A program made the translations under genes and the position numbers. This document shows, in pieces, positions 27,048 through 37,845 of a stretch of DNA of 64,000 nucleotides (position 1 is the stretch's first letter; each line of letters opens with the position of its first letter). The notes below the pieces were generated by a model that saw only the letters and a list, made by a program, of their open reading frames with translations, did not search any database and was not told where the DNA came from. Origin of the DNA: Urechis unicinctus (Eukaryota; Annelida; Polychaeta; Xenopneusta; Urechidae); assembly GCA_034190875.2 (NCBI GenBank), contig CM067354.1, positions 39,424,025 through 39,488,024 of the forward strand, in the 5' to 3' direction.

Positions 27048-30000
27048 CTCTTATTGTGTTCCAAATAGTTCGAGAATTAGGGACACGTAAAGTAACATAG
27101 CAAAAGAACCAGCCATTTGGGGACATATAAAAAAAACCAAACCATTTTCCTTATCAAATCAAGAGATATTCTCGACCAGCAACGGAACTTCGTCTGAAAA
27201 AAACAACCTTACTAATTATTCGGCCTGCCTTAGCATTTCGGTTTGTGCAGATGAATATATATCTGTCTCCATCTGATTGGAAAATGTCCAAACCAAATAT
27301 ATTTGTTCTTTTATTCCCTCTATCGAATGTCGCGTGCATAGGATATATTCATGAAGGAAGAAATTCTAAACAATATATCCAGAAGTTGGGATAATGATAT
27401 ATCGGACAATAACGAGCAAACATGCTCTTAAAGGCCGAGTACCAAAAAGGTCATCAGTCCAATGTATCGAAATTAATTACTGCGCGATGCATGAGCCAAA
27501 ATATATCAACCATCATTAATTAATATCCCTGATATTACATGAGATACTTCTAGGGATGATTTATCAACTATCTGCCATGCTGGTGTCACTGCGCATCTGT
27601 GTAGTCGCTTTCTTATCTGTTTGATGCAGCTTAGATGAATACTATTGTTACCATAAAACGCAGGGGTAGAGGGCTTTCGATTAGATGATTAAAATAACGC
27701 GTGCTCAAGCATCCACAGTTTCTCCCTTGCAAGCCATCTCAGCTAGGTACTTACTCTACACAACGGAGATGCATTTACTATGGCCGTGTAATGTTACCTT
27801 GGTGAATTACGTGGACGTTATATCTGCATTCGGACAAAAATGCATTGTTACAGTCTTTGAAAAACTAAATAACGTAATAGGCTGGTGTCACCTCGAGCCA
27901 ATTCATCGATTTTACGCCGTTTTCAACATTATCGACATTAACACACTGCATCTATCATTTTAATAGCGCGCTGACTCCGCCTAATCAGAATTATAAGTAG
28001 TTCGGCTAAGTTATAATTGACGATTCGCACAGAACCTGGTATCCTTCGGCCTCAATGATATAACACACTCATGTGCTTTACTTAATTAGATCAATTATAG
28101 TAACCGGCAATGCCTCACTGATATGATAAAATTTCTCATTCATTTTTAATATAATCAGCTATGCTTTGCCAATAAGCCAATAAGAGTATCTAATAATACT
28201 TAATAGTAATAGAGACACATGGCACAGTGATTATGCTGTATGTAGATAATGACAAAAATTGATATTCATATTTTCAGTATTTATATTCAACCATCAGCAA
28301 TATGGCGCGAATTGAGCAGTTAGCAAATAATTCGTGATCCTTTGTTGACGCCTAAGTATTATAAAAGGGCTTCACCTATTTCTTCCGTCACGCCTTTTAG
28401 CCCAAATATTGTACTTAACGGTAAGCTCATATACCCTGGTTTATACATTATTTTACATTACATCTCTTAGATATGTATTTCTGTGCTTTCACACAAACGA
28501 AGATCCAGCGGGGTACATGACAGCCAGATATTCAAGTTAGCTTGTGTTCCTAGTATTTCGTTGGAGCTATGTGAAACGCTTTAAATCAGCAGATTTCGCT
28601 AAAGCTTTTTTTTTATTAAACCAGGCGACATTTCAAATAGGTTTTTCTTATAATTTCGTCATAATTAACAGCTATTAGTGACTGTCTCGTTACACTGTCA
28701 TACTACCTGAATGCAAGAGATCTGTCAAATTGTATAATAAACGCAATGCATACAAATAAGGGACTCAACTTACGAATTTCGGCTACGTCTATTCTGTCAC
28801 TTTCCCTTTATGATCGATCACTAGTTGTGGACCTCTGAAATAAGTTGACATGCCTTTCATTATCCGTAATGATCGATCCATAAGCGCAGTGTTTGAGTTA
28901 ATGTTTTGTGCCCGTTAAACTTGACCGTGCACGAATAACAAAACCAACAAGCGCAGATGAGGCGTGATTGGGTCGAAAACGCCTTCCTTTTTTTACAATA
29001 TTTTTACTTTAATTCTATAACTTGGGGTCTTAGAAGGTTGATGGTGCTCATGGCATTGATGCTGGTCTCGTATAAATTTTTTCGATGTTCTTATGATTAC
29101 TTAAAACACCAACGATGCGCAAATACAATAGGATTTAACGCTAATTCCGGAGAATTAGCTTCATGTATGAGGCTTGCTTTAGCCCATGGCACATTAACTA
29201 GATATAATATTCAGCACGTAACCCTCTTACAGAGGCAAAACATATTGTCAATAACCATAAAAGATGCATGCCAAGCAACAGCAATACTGATATTGCGCTG
29301 TCTTTTTTTCCACTGTACATTGTACGTATGACGACCAAACTGTAACTGTCAGCAGAGCAGGAGAGGCAAACAGCTTGTCTAAGCATTGCAGGTTAAATTC
29401 AACTGAACTTAAGAACATATCCAACACATGAATGTCTTATGTGAATCTTCCAAGGAATAATAAATGCCGGCATGGTAATTCATGTTTTATCTGTCGTTCC
29501 TCATGATATAACTAGTATCATGATAAGCAATGCGAGCCATACCTTTGCCAGTGTGTTAACCCTTTGTCAAATCAAACAGGGACGCTGTCCAGGAGTCATT
29601 ATCAGTAAAACAACCCGCAGCGCATTGGCAGTATGGTAATATAGCTGCCTGTTTTCGTGGTGGAAAGGGACTGACATAATTGCTAGGGACAGGGCTCTAG
29701 TGGTTGGATGGTGACTCTCTACCAGGCTGGTTGCATATGAGCATGCCAGAGAGAAAACCCAAAGGGATGCAGATGCGCGCTCACATGGCGTTTAGGCTCT
29801 CTTGAAGTTAAACTGCAAGAAATACTTAACCGCCGCGCACAAGATATCGCTATTTGCATGATAACATTGATTTTAAGAAATAATATCTACAACAAAACGT
29901 GCTATATCACATCAATGAATATTGTTAAAGCCGAGCTCATTGATTGTCGTGCTTGAATCGGGTCATACAGGTATGATGTGACTGTGTGAAGCATAATATA

Positions 30001-31280
30001 TCTTCACGTTTTGCAGCAGCGATGGACAGAAATCCTAGCGAATCGGAACTCATCAGTGACCAAAACAGCTACGAATAATACGATAGCCGCATGCCATCGA
30101 GACGTTACCACGTGGAAACAATGTTCGCACCAGATGAATATAAGATAAAAGCGTGACACGTCTTTGTTTATATCCGTTAACCAACAAAACTTTACATTCA
30201 TACTTGAAATATGACTGATACTGAAAGACAGACTCTAAAACAATGTTAGCACCACAGGTTCGCATCACTATACGGGCAAAAATCTTCAACAGGATTAACA
30301 GCTCATTTGGGAAGCAACTCTAATCATAAATGGGATATTTGTTTTATATTGTTGGCGATTAAACCAAACTTGATTGTACCAACTAACTGCTTGCATCTGT
30401 TTGGATTACATTTAAGGATCGTAAAATTAAGACTTAAGCGTTTGGTCCATATTTGTTCTGTTCCATAACCATATTTACGTGACGTTATGCAATGATATCA
30501 AGTACTCACTTAAGTATTTTGAAGAAAACATCCGTGTTTGACGTGAGCTCTTTTGATCTGATCAAGGCATTTTCATACTTTAACCCTACCATAATTTGGT
30601 TCATATAGCTTATTTCGGGAAAAGGACAGTATGGTGGGCATCGGAACCTTAGAAATTTCGAAGGCGGCTCTTTGCCTCAACAGCGCAGATATAAGAGATG
30701 AGATATAAAAGTAGTTAACAGCACGGATGCTGTCAGAGGCAAAGTTTTTTTACCTACTGCGAAAGGGGCAAAAATCGCCATGTATGCTCAAACTCGCCGC
30801 TGCCTTTTTGGTTATTTACAAGCTTCTGACAAGGGTAAAACTTACCCTTCCTTACTAACTGTACCTATTGGGCAATATATACTATTTTCACTGATAACTA
30901 TTAAGATTTAGGGGCTATATCTGGAATGTAGGTATTCAAATTCTTACGGTAAATGTTCGCTGCAACTTTACATTCCAAATTATTTGTATCAAGGCAAGTT
31001 TTCAGATTATAAAAGTGGAAAACTTTTTTGGACAGTTATTTATGACATATTATTACAAATAATGGCTTTTGTTGCAATCAAATATATCTCATTCATGCTT
31101 CTATCAGTAAGAAAAACTTTAACTGAAAATTATTCATCCATGCAGGTTGAACATTTCACTAGAACGACCCAATTCAGCTGATCTTGTCTTAACAACCAGT
31201 TCATTATCTCATCACAGATCTATCCCTCTTCCTCGTGAATTATTTAAGTATATGCATAAATATATATTGTATTGCATGTG
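27048..31280. other. intergenic DNA, no supported gene
   Basis: AT-rich single-copy DNA. The longest frame, 28957-29331 on the plus strand (124 codons), has mixed hydrophobic composition and no splice, promoter or poly(A) context. At this base composition one frame of that length is expected by chance in 64 kb. Possible distant similarity between 29390-29470 and 19720-19830 (shared CTGAACTTAAGA and TAATTCATG) may mark an old dispersed repeat. Confidence 0.5.
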
Positions 31281-31287
31281 TTACATA

Positions 31288-31302
31288 AGGTGACTTGGGT
31301 CA
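31288..31302 (+). promoter_or_regulatory. candidate DR3 nuclear-receptor half-site pair
   Basis: AGGTGA, a three-base spacer CTT, then GGGTCA make a direct repeat with spacing three that fits the RGKTSA half-site consensus at both ends. DR3 elements are bound by VDR/RXR-type receptors in animals. It lies just 3' of the minus-strand coding relic that ends at 31423. A single short match can arise by chance, so function is a guess. Confidence 0.25.
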
Positions 31303-31422
31303 CATTAAGTAAGGGCTAACTGATTGTGAAAATTAAGCAAAGCTTTTATTCCCCACCCTAGTATTGGTGTTACATGTATGGTAAACAGTGATTTGAGAAT
31401 TCAAAAATTGAAAGTCATTTTG

Positions 31423-32056
31423 TTAGTTCCATAAGGTCAAGTTAAGGGGGTAAATATATTTGTCCTGTTCAAAAGTTGAAAAACGCGCATGAAGATGATC
31501 ATCGGTTTGGTATTCTTGGAAGAATACTTTAGCGTAGAAAGGATCAGATGTGACAACCTCAAGTGATTTGTCCTCACAACACATGATAAAGTATAGAATT
31601 TATCCACATTGATACCCCAGGATATCACCACTAACAAAGCAGAAGTTTCTTCAGGTTCAGAGGTGTGAAAACCTGACTGGCTCCCAGTGACTCTCGCGTT
31701 AAATATCTTTGAAAAGGGGTTGAACCCGAGCCAGTAGATCATTAGTACCGTGCTGGACCTTTGTCCCAACAGCGTCGGTTACGCAGCCAGGTCTGGGCAA
31801 GGGGTTTGTGTCATGTTGGCTGGCACTTAATGGAAGCTGTCCAAGCCTCATCCATCACATTCTTCATATCACCTGCATGTGAAAGTGATGTTGAACTACA
31901 ATTTTGGTCCCATACAGTTTTATGATAATAACTTTGGTGTTCTTCTCGAAGCCAATCCTTCAAACAGTGACTACAGTGGCAAAGCATCTTCTGTTTACTA
32001 TGGAGATTTACATTCAGATTCATTTTTCTCCTATTCCTAAAATATTGATGAATCAT
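31423..32056 (-). pseudogene. decayed protein-coding segment, family unknown
   Basis: The minus strand carries coding-like peptide in successive frames, as a frameshifted gene would. An upstream frame (32056-31811, 81 codons) is Lys/His/Cys-rich near its start and contains CHCSHC, a possible metal-binding motif. It is followed by a short segment reading HKPLAQTWLRNRRCWDKGP in another frame at about 31810-31750. A final frame, 31584-31423, holds 53 codons rich in acidic and aromatic residues (for example DPFYAKVFFQEY and FEQDKYIYPLNL) and ends TAA. At least two frame changes separate these pieces, and I see no donor/acceptor pairs that repair both. The family was not recognised; a retroelement or a dead host gene are both possible. 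Confidence 0.4.
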
Positions 32057-32473
32057 ATGTATTCAATGGGGATACTGCCAGTGATTCTGAATAGGCCCCT
32101 GACTAAGATGATCGTAAACTATAGCTCTCTCAGCTTGAGACGCATGCTCCTTTCTTATGTGTCACAATCTCACTGGGTGTGCTAGTTTAGTCCAATTTTA
32201 TATGTGTGACCATATTGAGAGTATATATGCTGTAGCTCCTCTGATGTTGGAGCCCTCTGTGTGACGTTTTAATAAGTTGTTATGTTCATTTGACATATCT
32301 TAAGTTGATATCACATGTAAATGACTGCAACAGAACATTTGAATGAAAATAAACTTCCTGTCTAAAATTCAGTTTCATGGTTATCAAAAGTGTCTGTGGC
32401 ATTTTATGCTGAGCCCATTTCTGGTTTTTGTGACATTTACTGTAATAACTTGCTCCCAAAAGGTTCCTTTACA
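32057..32473. other. spacer between coding relic and tandem repeat
   Basis: AT-rich DNA. The plus-strand frame through 31904-32185 is the antisense of the relic. Another plus-strand frame from about 31832 to 32038 is Ser/Asp/Tyr-rich and could be the true sense reading instead, but TAA and TAG interrupt its extension at 32038 and beyond. No other feature is seen. Confidence 0.35.
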
Positions 32474-32800
32474 AAAGTTCATGCAACTTAAAAACAGAGA
32501 AAAGTGTCTGCAAGCATCTGAGAGCTTAAGACTGTCTTTGTTATGATTGTGTCAGCTAAAGAATTACCAACACACCTAAATTGTCTGCTCATGAAAGTTC
32601 ATACAACCTAAAAAAACTAAAATACTTATCTCTCTCAAACACGTGAGAGTTCATGGTTCTTTGTATAAATTGTGTCAGATAAAGATTTTCCAAAACCCTC
32701 TAACGTTAGATTCATGGTTCTTCATGAAACTTCATGCAAGCAAATAGAGAAACTATACTTCTCACACGCACCTAAGGGTTCATGGTTATTCAATATCTTA
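32474..32800. repeat. degenerate tandem repeat, units of 120-133 bp
   Basis: Three successive units begin AAAGTTCATGCAACT (32474), AAAGTTCATACAACC (32594) and AAACTTCATGCAAGC (32727). Each continues with a related AAAACAGAG or AAATAGAG block, a GAGAGTTCATGG-type block and TTGTGTCAG[AC]TAAAG. Identity between units is modest, so the array is old. No reading frame is conserved across units. Confidence 0.65.
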
Positions 32801-32986
32801 TATTGAGCTGGACAATATTCAACATCACTTGCGATGAACTTTCCTGATTGTTCATGTATATTCCATCAGTTATCAAGAGCATGAATTAAGATTTTCATCA
32901 GTGAAGAAAAAACATGAATTGTCATAAAATTCCATGTGTTTTTCATCAATAACGAACAATAGGAAAGCTTGGTTGGTTTAACATAC

Positions 32987-33056
32987 GTTTGGGCTAGTCT
33001 GCGTCCAAGACTCTTGGGATCTACTCCGCTGCACAAGGCATCAGATGTAGTCATTT
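32987..33056 (-). CDS. candidate minus-strand exon starting with ATG
   Basis: On the minus strand, an acceptor ATTGAACTGCAG is followed at once by AA and then ATG. The frame reads MTTSDALCSGVDPKSLGRR and a few more codons to a donor GTATGT at 32986. The same frame stays open without splicing to 32866. It shares the palindromic CTGCAG at 33057-33062 with a plus-strand candidate exon, so probably only one of the two is real. The protein was not recognised. Confidence 0.3.
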
Positions 33057-33062
33057 CTGCAG

Positions 33063-33168
33063 TTCAATTTACAGCATTTACTTTAACTCTTTTAAACAAT
33101 GGCTGGTACGAGGTCTTGAAGTACCTGATGGAAGCATCCTCTCGACTATTAAAATTAAAAGGCTGCCT
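33063..33168 (+). CDS. candidate internal exon, unknown protein
   Basis: The plus strand has a good acceptor (GTAGTCATTTCTGCAG) and a consensus donor GTAAGT at 33169. The 106 bases between them read as 34 codons plus two bases at each side, open in the frame containing NNGWYEVLKYLMEASSR, which looks like an amphipathic helix. No neighbouring exon of matching phase was fixed. The alternative is that this is intron of the minus-strand candidate that uses the same CTGCAG. Nothing in the peptide identifies a family. Confidence 0.35.
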
Positions 33169-33312
33169 GTAAGTTTGCTCACTGTTTGAACTTGTTCACA
33201 GAGCAGATAATACATTGCATGATTTGATACAACGATTTGCCTGATTTAAATTCTACATGCACGCACTCCTTTCATATGATACGAGGTTGTTTCGCGCAGT
33301 GACAGTGTCATG

Positions 33313-33378
33313 TGACGTCATAAAAGCGGGAATTATTTTTTGCTGATAAAGAGAGTTGCAGTAGCGCTTCGCGGAATC
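33313..33378 (+). promoter_or_regulatory. CRE plus TATA-like promoter with short 5' exon
   Basis: A perfect palindromic CRE, TGACGTCA (33313-33320), overlaps a TATA-like CATAAAAG (33319-33326). About 50 bases on, GCTTCGCGGAATCAG is followed by a donor-like GTAAAT. This is the order expected of a core promoter and a non-coding first exon on the plus strand. Because the CRE is symmetric, it could serve a minus-strand gene as well. The local rise in CpG (CGCTTCGCGG) supports a promoter. Confidence 0.35.
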
Positions 33379-33399
33379 AGGTAAATGAATCAACATTAT

Positions 33400-36300
33400 G
33401 AACCTTATCTAAGAAATCAGATTCAAACTCACCTTTCTTTCTAATGATCAAGAAAGAAAACCATGTACAACCAATTGCCTCGTCAAAATCATTGACTTAG
33501 AATCACCGTACGTGAACGACCTAAAACTTTAACATTATTCATGAGGTCTGGATTGTCATGCGTCTCTTGTTGCGTCGCGGACTAAGCCTTGTATATTTAT
33601 TGTTTGACCACCACAGTCACTGTCGATATGATCAATAGATGGTTCTTCCTCTGAGTTACCAATGATTCTGAAAAGGTTTGATTGAATATAACATTAATAA
33701 ATTGTGTTATTACAAAAGTAGTATAATTGTCCGCTCACATGTTAACTAAAACTTTTCTGTGGTAAATACAATATACAAATATACGTTACGCTTAAAAGAT
33801 CGGTTAAATTGATCACAGGGCATTGCATCTGCGGTTGATTGACGCACGTCATCATGGCGTAAATGGAATTATATCAATGTGCAATATGTAATAATGGACA
33901 TTAATTAATGAACAAAATGCTCCAGCAAGATAAAAAAACACGTATTCTGAGATATATCAAGCACAAATAGCTAGGTTATATTCAGGGGCAAGCATAAACC
34001 AAAACATCTCACATGTCAGCAGCACTTATTGCATTTCACAGACAATGCGCCAGTCGCAATCGACGCATGTACGTAGCTTAATCGGGCATAAATATTGCGA
34101 ATTAAGCAACTACTCAGGTACCTTAAGACTAGCCTTTGTTAAATAGTTTGGCCTTCTTTATCGTTAACAATTCCGCTATCCACTCAGCTAGTAAGTTAAG
34201 CAAATCCCATTCGTTGATGTCCTTGCTTTTGTCTTCTGCAGCCATGTCAGTGCTGGATGATCGCAGAGCTTGAACATGTTAAACGCGATTATGCAAGCAT
34301 TCTATCGAATCTTGCAAGATAAGGAAGATAATCAAACCATTTCAGCTATTTTATAATCTGCGTATTGTAATGGAATTTCCACGCTTTTATCCCGGAGTGT
34401 TATGTTAAATTTAGGAAGCTCCATCCGTGCGGTTGTCGTGGTCGTAGAGAAACTATCCCACATGTACAAAGCTCACGAGCACAAAAAACGTTGTATTAAC
34501 AAGTGTCTTTCATTATAAATATATATCCGGTCACGTAAACATGTCCTCCTAACTAAGCCTGCATCTGAACAGGTAATGTCTGCTTTAAGAAGTGTCATAA
34601 ATAGTGTTGGAATACGCAGGTAGAGCAGGTACATGCCCTGTCAATTTGCGAAATGTCAGCCGGATGTTTGTCGCATTGATTGATGATGGTTTTGCAGACA
34701 TTGACATTTATGAGGGATGCTTAGCACTAACGAATGCTGAATGGAATATGATTCTGCAGTGGATTGGGATTAAATCACGATAGCCCCTTTGCGACTCACA
34801 TACCAACATAAATCACCACTTTCATGTTATATTATATATCACAATGGGAATAATACATTCCGTCTCGTCATAGGTGTAGTCTTTAATAAGGTCTCCCAAG
34901 GCCGAAATTCAATTACCAGTAGCCGTTACGTTCAAACTGCATTTGATCTGATGGGTGATGCGCCTTTAAGATTAATTTGTTGATATATAGTTCGTTAACA
35001 GTACCACGGATGCTTGATGAAAGTGCACATTTGCAAAAGTATCAGTATTGTTTAACGATAAACAAAATGCGCAAAGTATGTATAAGCCATCGTTATCGCG
35101 GTTCATTGGCGCAGATCACAGCACCTTCATCCAGTTAGAACAGCTATTGAGTTGCGGAAGTTTATTTCGCTCTAAGCTGTAAACATATGGATATAACAAG
35201 CTAACTGAGCTTTTTTATGGACTAAACGAAGTCGAGAGCATGGGTCAATGCTTCACCAACTGCTTTAATCATATTCCTATCGTTACATTGGGCCTATTCA
35301 TTCTTGTAGTCTGTACAAAAGAACTCGCTGCCTATAACGCTGAAAGCGCAGTCCGATATGCGTCTGGAACGTTATTGGTCACTGTGTTTCATTGTATATG
35401 TTATATGTCATCCTTCAGCTGTGTGTGCCAAGATTGACATAAAGCACCTGGTTGGCGAAGCTATGAAGATACCTTCCGTGCAAACCCGGTTCAATAGGGC
35501 GAGATTGGCGGTAGTTCAAACACGAGTATTTTCAAACGAATCATTTCAGATGCAGTCAAGAAAATTTGTTAAAACTACTGCAGGCGCATTGCCAGCATAG
35601 TTATTGCTTATTAATTCATAGGAGTGACATTTAGTATAGGAATGACATTTCATGCCGTGGAAGCAGACGACCTCTTCCGGTGGAAATTGTAGAGAACATT
35701 ACAAATACGAGACAAACAAGTTGAAACTGCCATCTCAGTTCATAAATTGTGGCTATACAACTTTTTAAGGTAGCTCAACGTTAATAAATATAATATAAGA
35801 TCGACTGTTTTACCGTACGGGACTGCAATCGTAATAGTAGTCCATGTTCAGTAAATTCACCAATTCCTAAGGAAAGAGTTCTGCTTTCGTGAGTCTTTTA
35901 TTGCTCAAAAGCAGATACGGATTGCTTAACTGTACTGTATCTACTAAAGCAATATAACTGATGAAAGAAGGTTAACTAGGGCCAGGTGCAGTCTGAATCG
36001 ATCGAGGTAACTTTAAACAATAACTTCCAAGTGATGATTGGATAAAACAAAACTGATGAATATAACATAAAGTCCTCAGATGGAGTGAATGGCCTATTAC
36101 AGTTGAGCATATTTGCGTTGAAGTAGTTACTATCCTTACCTGGCCATCTCTTGTAGGAATGTGTATTGGCGTCATTGCATCCCTATTGTTACTAAATTTG
36201 TTGTTTGTATAGCCTATCGTTAGGAGAGAGGAAAGGCTTCATTTTAGACAGCGATTTGATTCTCGTCCCTGCTGTGCAAAACATGTGCAGGATATGAAGT

Positions 36301-37512
36301 CAAATATGCTTGTTATGAGTAAAATGTGGTGACAGATGCGTGTATGTATATATGTATATAAATATGTATATCACCGTTGTGGCTATATTCTCTTGATGGC
36401 TATGTGTAGTTGTAGAAACAAGTCAACGACGAAGTAGGGGGCCGAAATATAAACTTCTCTTTATTCAGTTTAAGGTTCTTTTGGTGACTGCCGAAAGGTG
36501 TGCCTGAAGACTTTTGTAGGAGAAAATACTAGGAGATGCTGCTTGTTTGAGGGCTTGCTCGGGACTGACCAAGTTGGCGGGCAGCAACTGTGTAGTTAGG
36601 GTTCAGGCTTAAAGCCTTTAATTAGTTGACCAATGAGGGCACGCGTAGCGCGTTCCTCATGGTATGAAGGTTGTAAGGTGTTAAGGAGATAGGGCTTTAA
36701 GGTTTTCTCTGCAGCCGCATATTTTAGATAAATGATCCACGACATCACTATCCACTTCCCTGCACCATTAAAAGCTAAACTCGTCCCATGTGACAGCACT
36801 TTATGCCTAACCGCTCAAATAGTTTCGATACTTTATCTACAAGAGCACATTAAAGTGATCAATCGAAAGCTGGAAAGAGCATACTCCTGTTTGCGTGATT
36901 AACGCCCTCCATTTGTGCATTCTTAGGGCCCAGTGTAAGCTTGAAGGCCACACAGAGGGTCTCTGAGGTAGGATTCATATTTTACTGAGGTCACTGCAAT
37001 AGAGATGTCATGTGATTACTATTGGAAATTTACAACCCTACGATGTTATTCAAATAGGGCTTGCACGAAAGAAGGATGTCTGTCTCGAACTTAATTGACA
37101 AAGATGGAGTATGGCAGTCCCCCAACGCCACCAAGCACCAAGTAGATATTCACTAACATTTTATTTATTCATTCATCCTGTCACATGGAATCAGTTACTT
37201 ATTGATACGCTCAAATATAGGTTCCTTTGATCTTATCGGGTCGCTCTTGATAGATTAGCTAATAATTTGGAAACTTCACAGCGCTCTCCGAATGCAGTCG
37301 TGCCCCTCAAGACTTAACCTTAACCATAGATTAAGGAAACGTGATTTGAATAGGCTGTGTAGTTTAAAGCGACTAGGATGCACATGCAGATCTGTGTTTC
37401 CGAAAAAACAGGGGATCGAAGCACTTGTTCTATTCACTACCCATGCTGTCCACAAACTTTTGCATTCTCACACTTTTCCCAGCATGCTTAAACCTCGCAC
37501 CAAGCTCTTTTT
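33400..37512. other. intergenic DNA, weak coding hints only
   Basis: Mostly featureless AT-rich DNA. Two frames look protein-like but lack support. 36596-36799 (minus, 67 codons) has a Lys/Glu-rich C-terminal half. 35240-35437 and 35358-35600 (plus) overlap in different frames, the second having a hydrophobic start followed by a basic tail. I found no splice or promoter evidence for either. Further plus-strand frames up to 107 codons (37292-37615) are at chance length. Confidence 0.4.
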
Positions 37513-37543
37513 AACCAAGTGGAGCTCGCGCTCCCACTTGGTT
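37513..37543. other. perfect-arm hairpin
   Basis: AACCAAGTGG plus AGC on the left pairs with GCTCCCACTTGGTT on the right across a four-base TCGC loop, with one bulged base. The stem of about 13 pairs with a small loop would be stable as DNA or RNA. It lies about 200 bases upstream of the YY1-type promoter at 37742. It is not followed by a T-run, so it does not look like a Pol III or bacterial terminator. Confidence 0.7.
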
Positions 37544-37734
37544 CTCGAAGATGGCATTTCCGATGTAGAACATTTGTTGATAAGACCTTACCTTCACGAT
37601 GTCAACTTGTTTTAACATGTCCAATTTAATAAGCAATCAGTACTATGTGTCGCATTAGAGTCTCAGGAATTGCAACAATTTGTAAATATGTATAATCGCC
37701 TACAATATGCGAGGCGATTAACTTGTCCTCCAAA

Positions 37735-37762
37735 TTCCAATATGGCGGCGAGATTGCGCAAT
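37735..37762 (+). CDS. YY1-type start with seven-codon first exon
   Basis: CCAATATGGCGGCGAG matches the YY1 promoter motif (AANATGGCGGC) that in animal housekeeping genes often overlaps the start codon. From the ATG at 37742 the frame reads MAARLRN, and the next bases are a consensus splice donor, GTAAGT (37763-37768), in phase 0. The Ala/Arg-rich start would suit a mitochondrial presequence, but that is inference. I could not find a matching downstream exon before the AT satellite at 39.6 kb, so the rest of the gene may have a long intron. If the minus strand is used instead, this is a 5' UTR motif. Confidence 0.4.
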
Positions 37763-37811
37763 GTAAGTCGGTTTGAAACGGGTTTGTTATGATGCTGAAT
37801 AATGGAGAGGA

Positions 37812-37845
37812 AAAGGCAACTAGGTCGGAAAGGCAACTAGGTCGG
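37812..37845. repeat. 17-bp perfect tandem duplication
   Basis: AAAGGCAACTAGGTCGG occurs twice in a row without mismatch, inside the presumed first intron of the gene starting at 37742. It looks like a recent slippage event and has no evident function. Confidence 0.9.

Noticed and set aside
28957-29331. 124-codon plus-strand frame
   Set aside because: Longest or nearly longest non-repeat frame, but about one such frame is expected by chance, and no splice, promoter or domain evidence was found.
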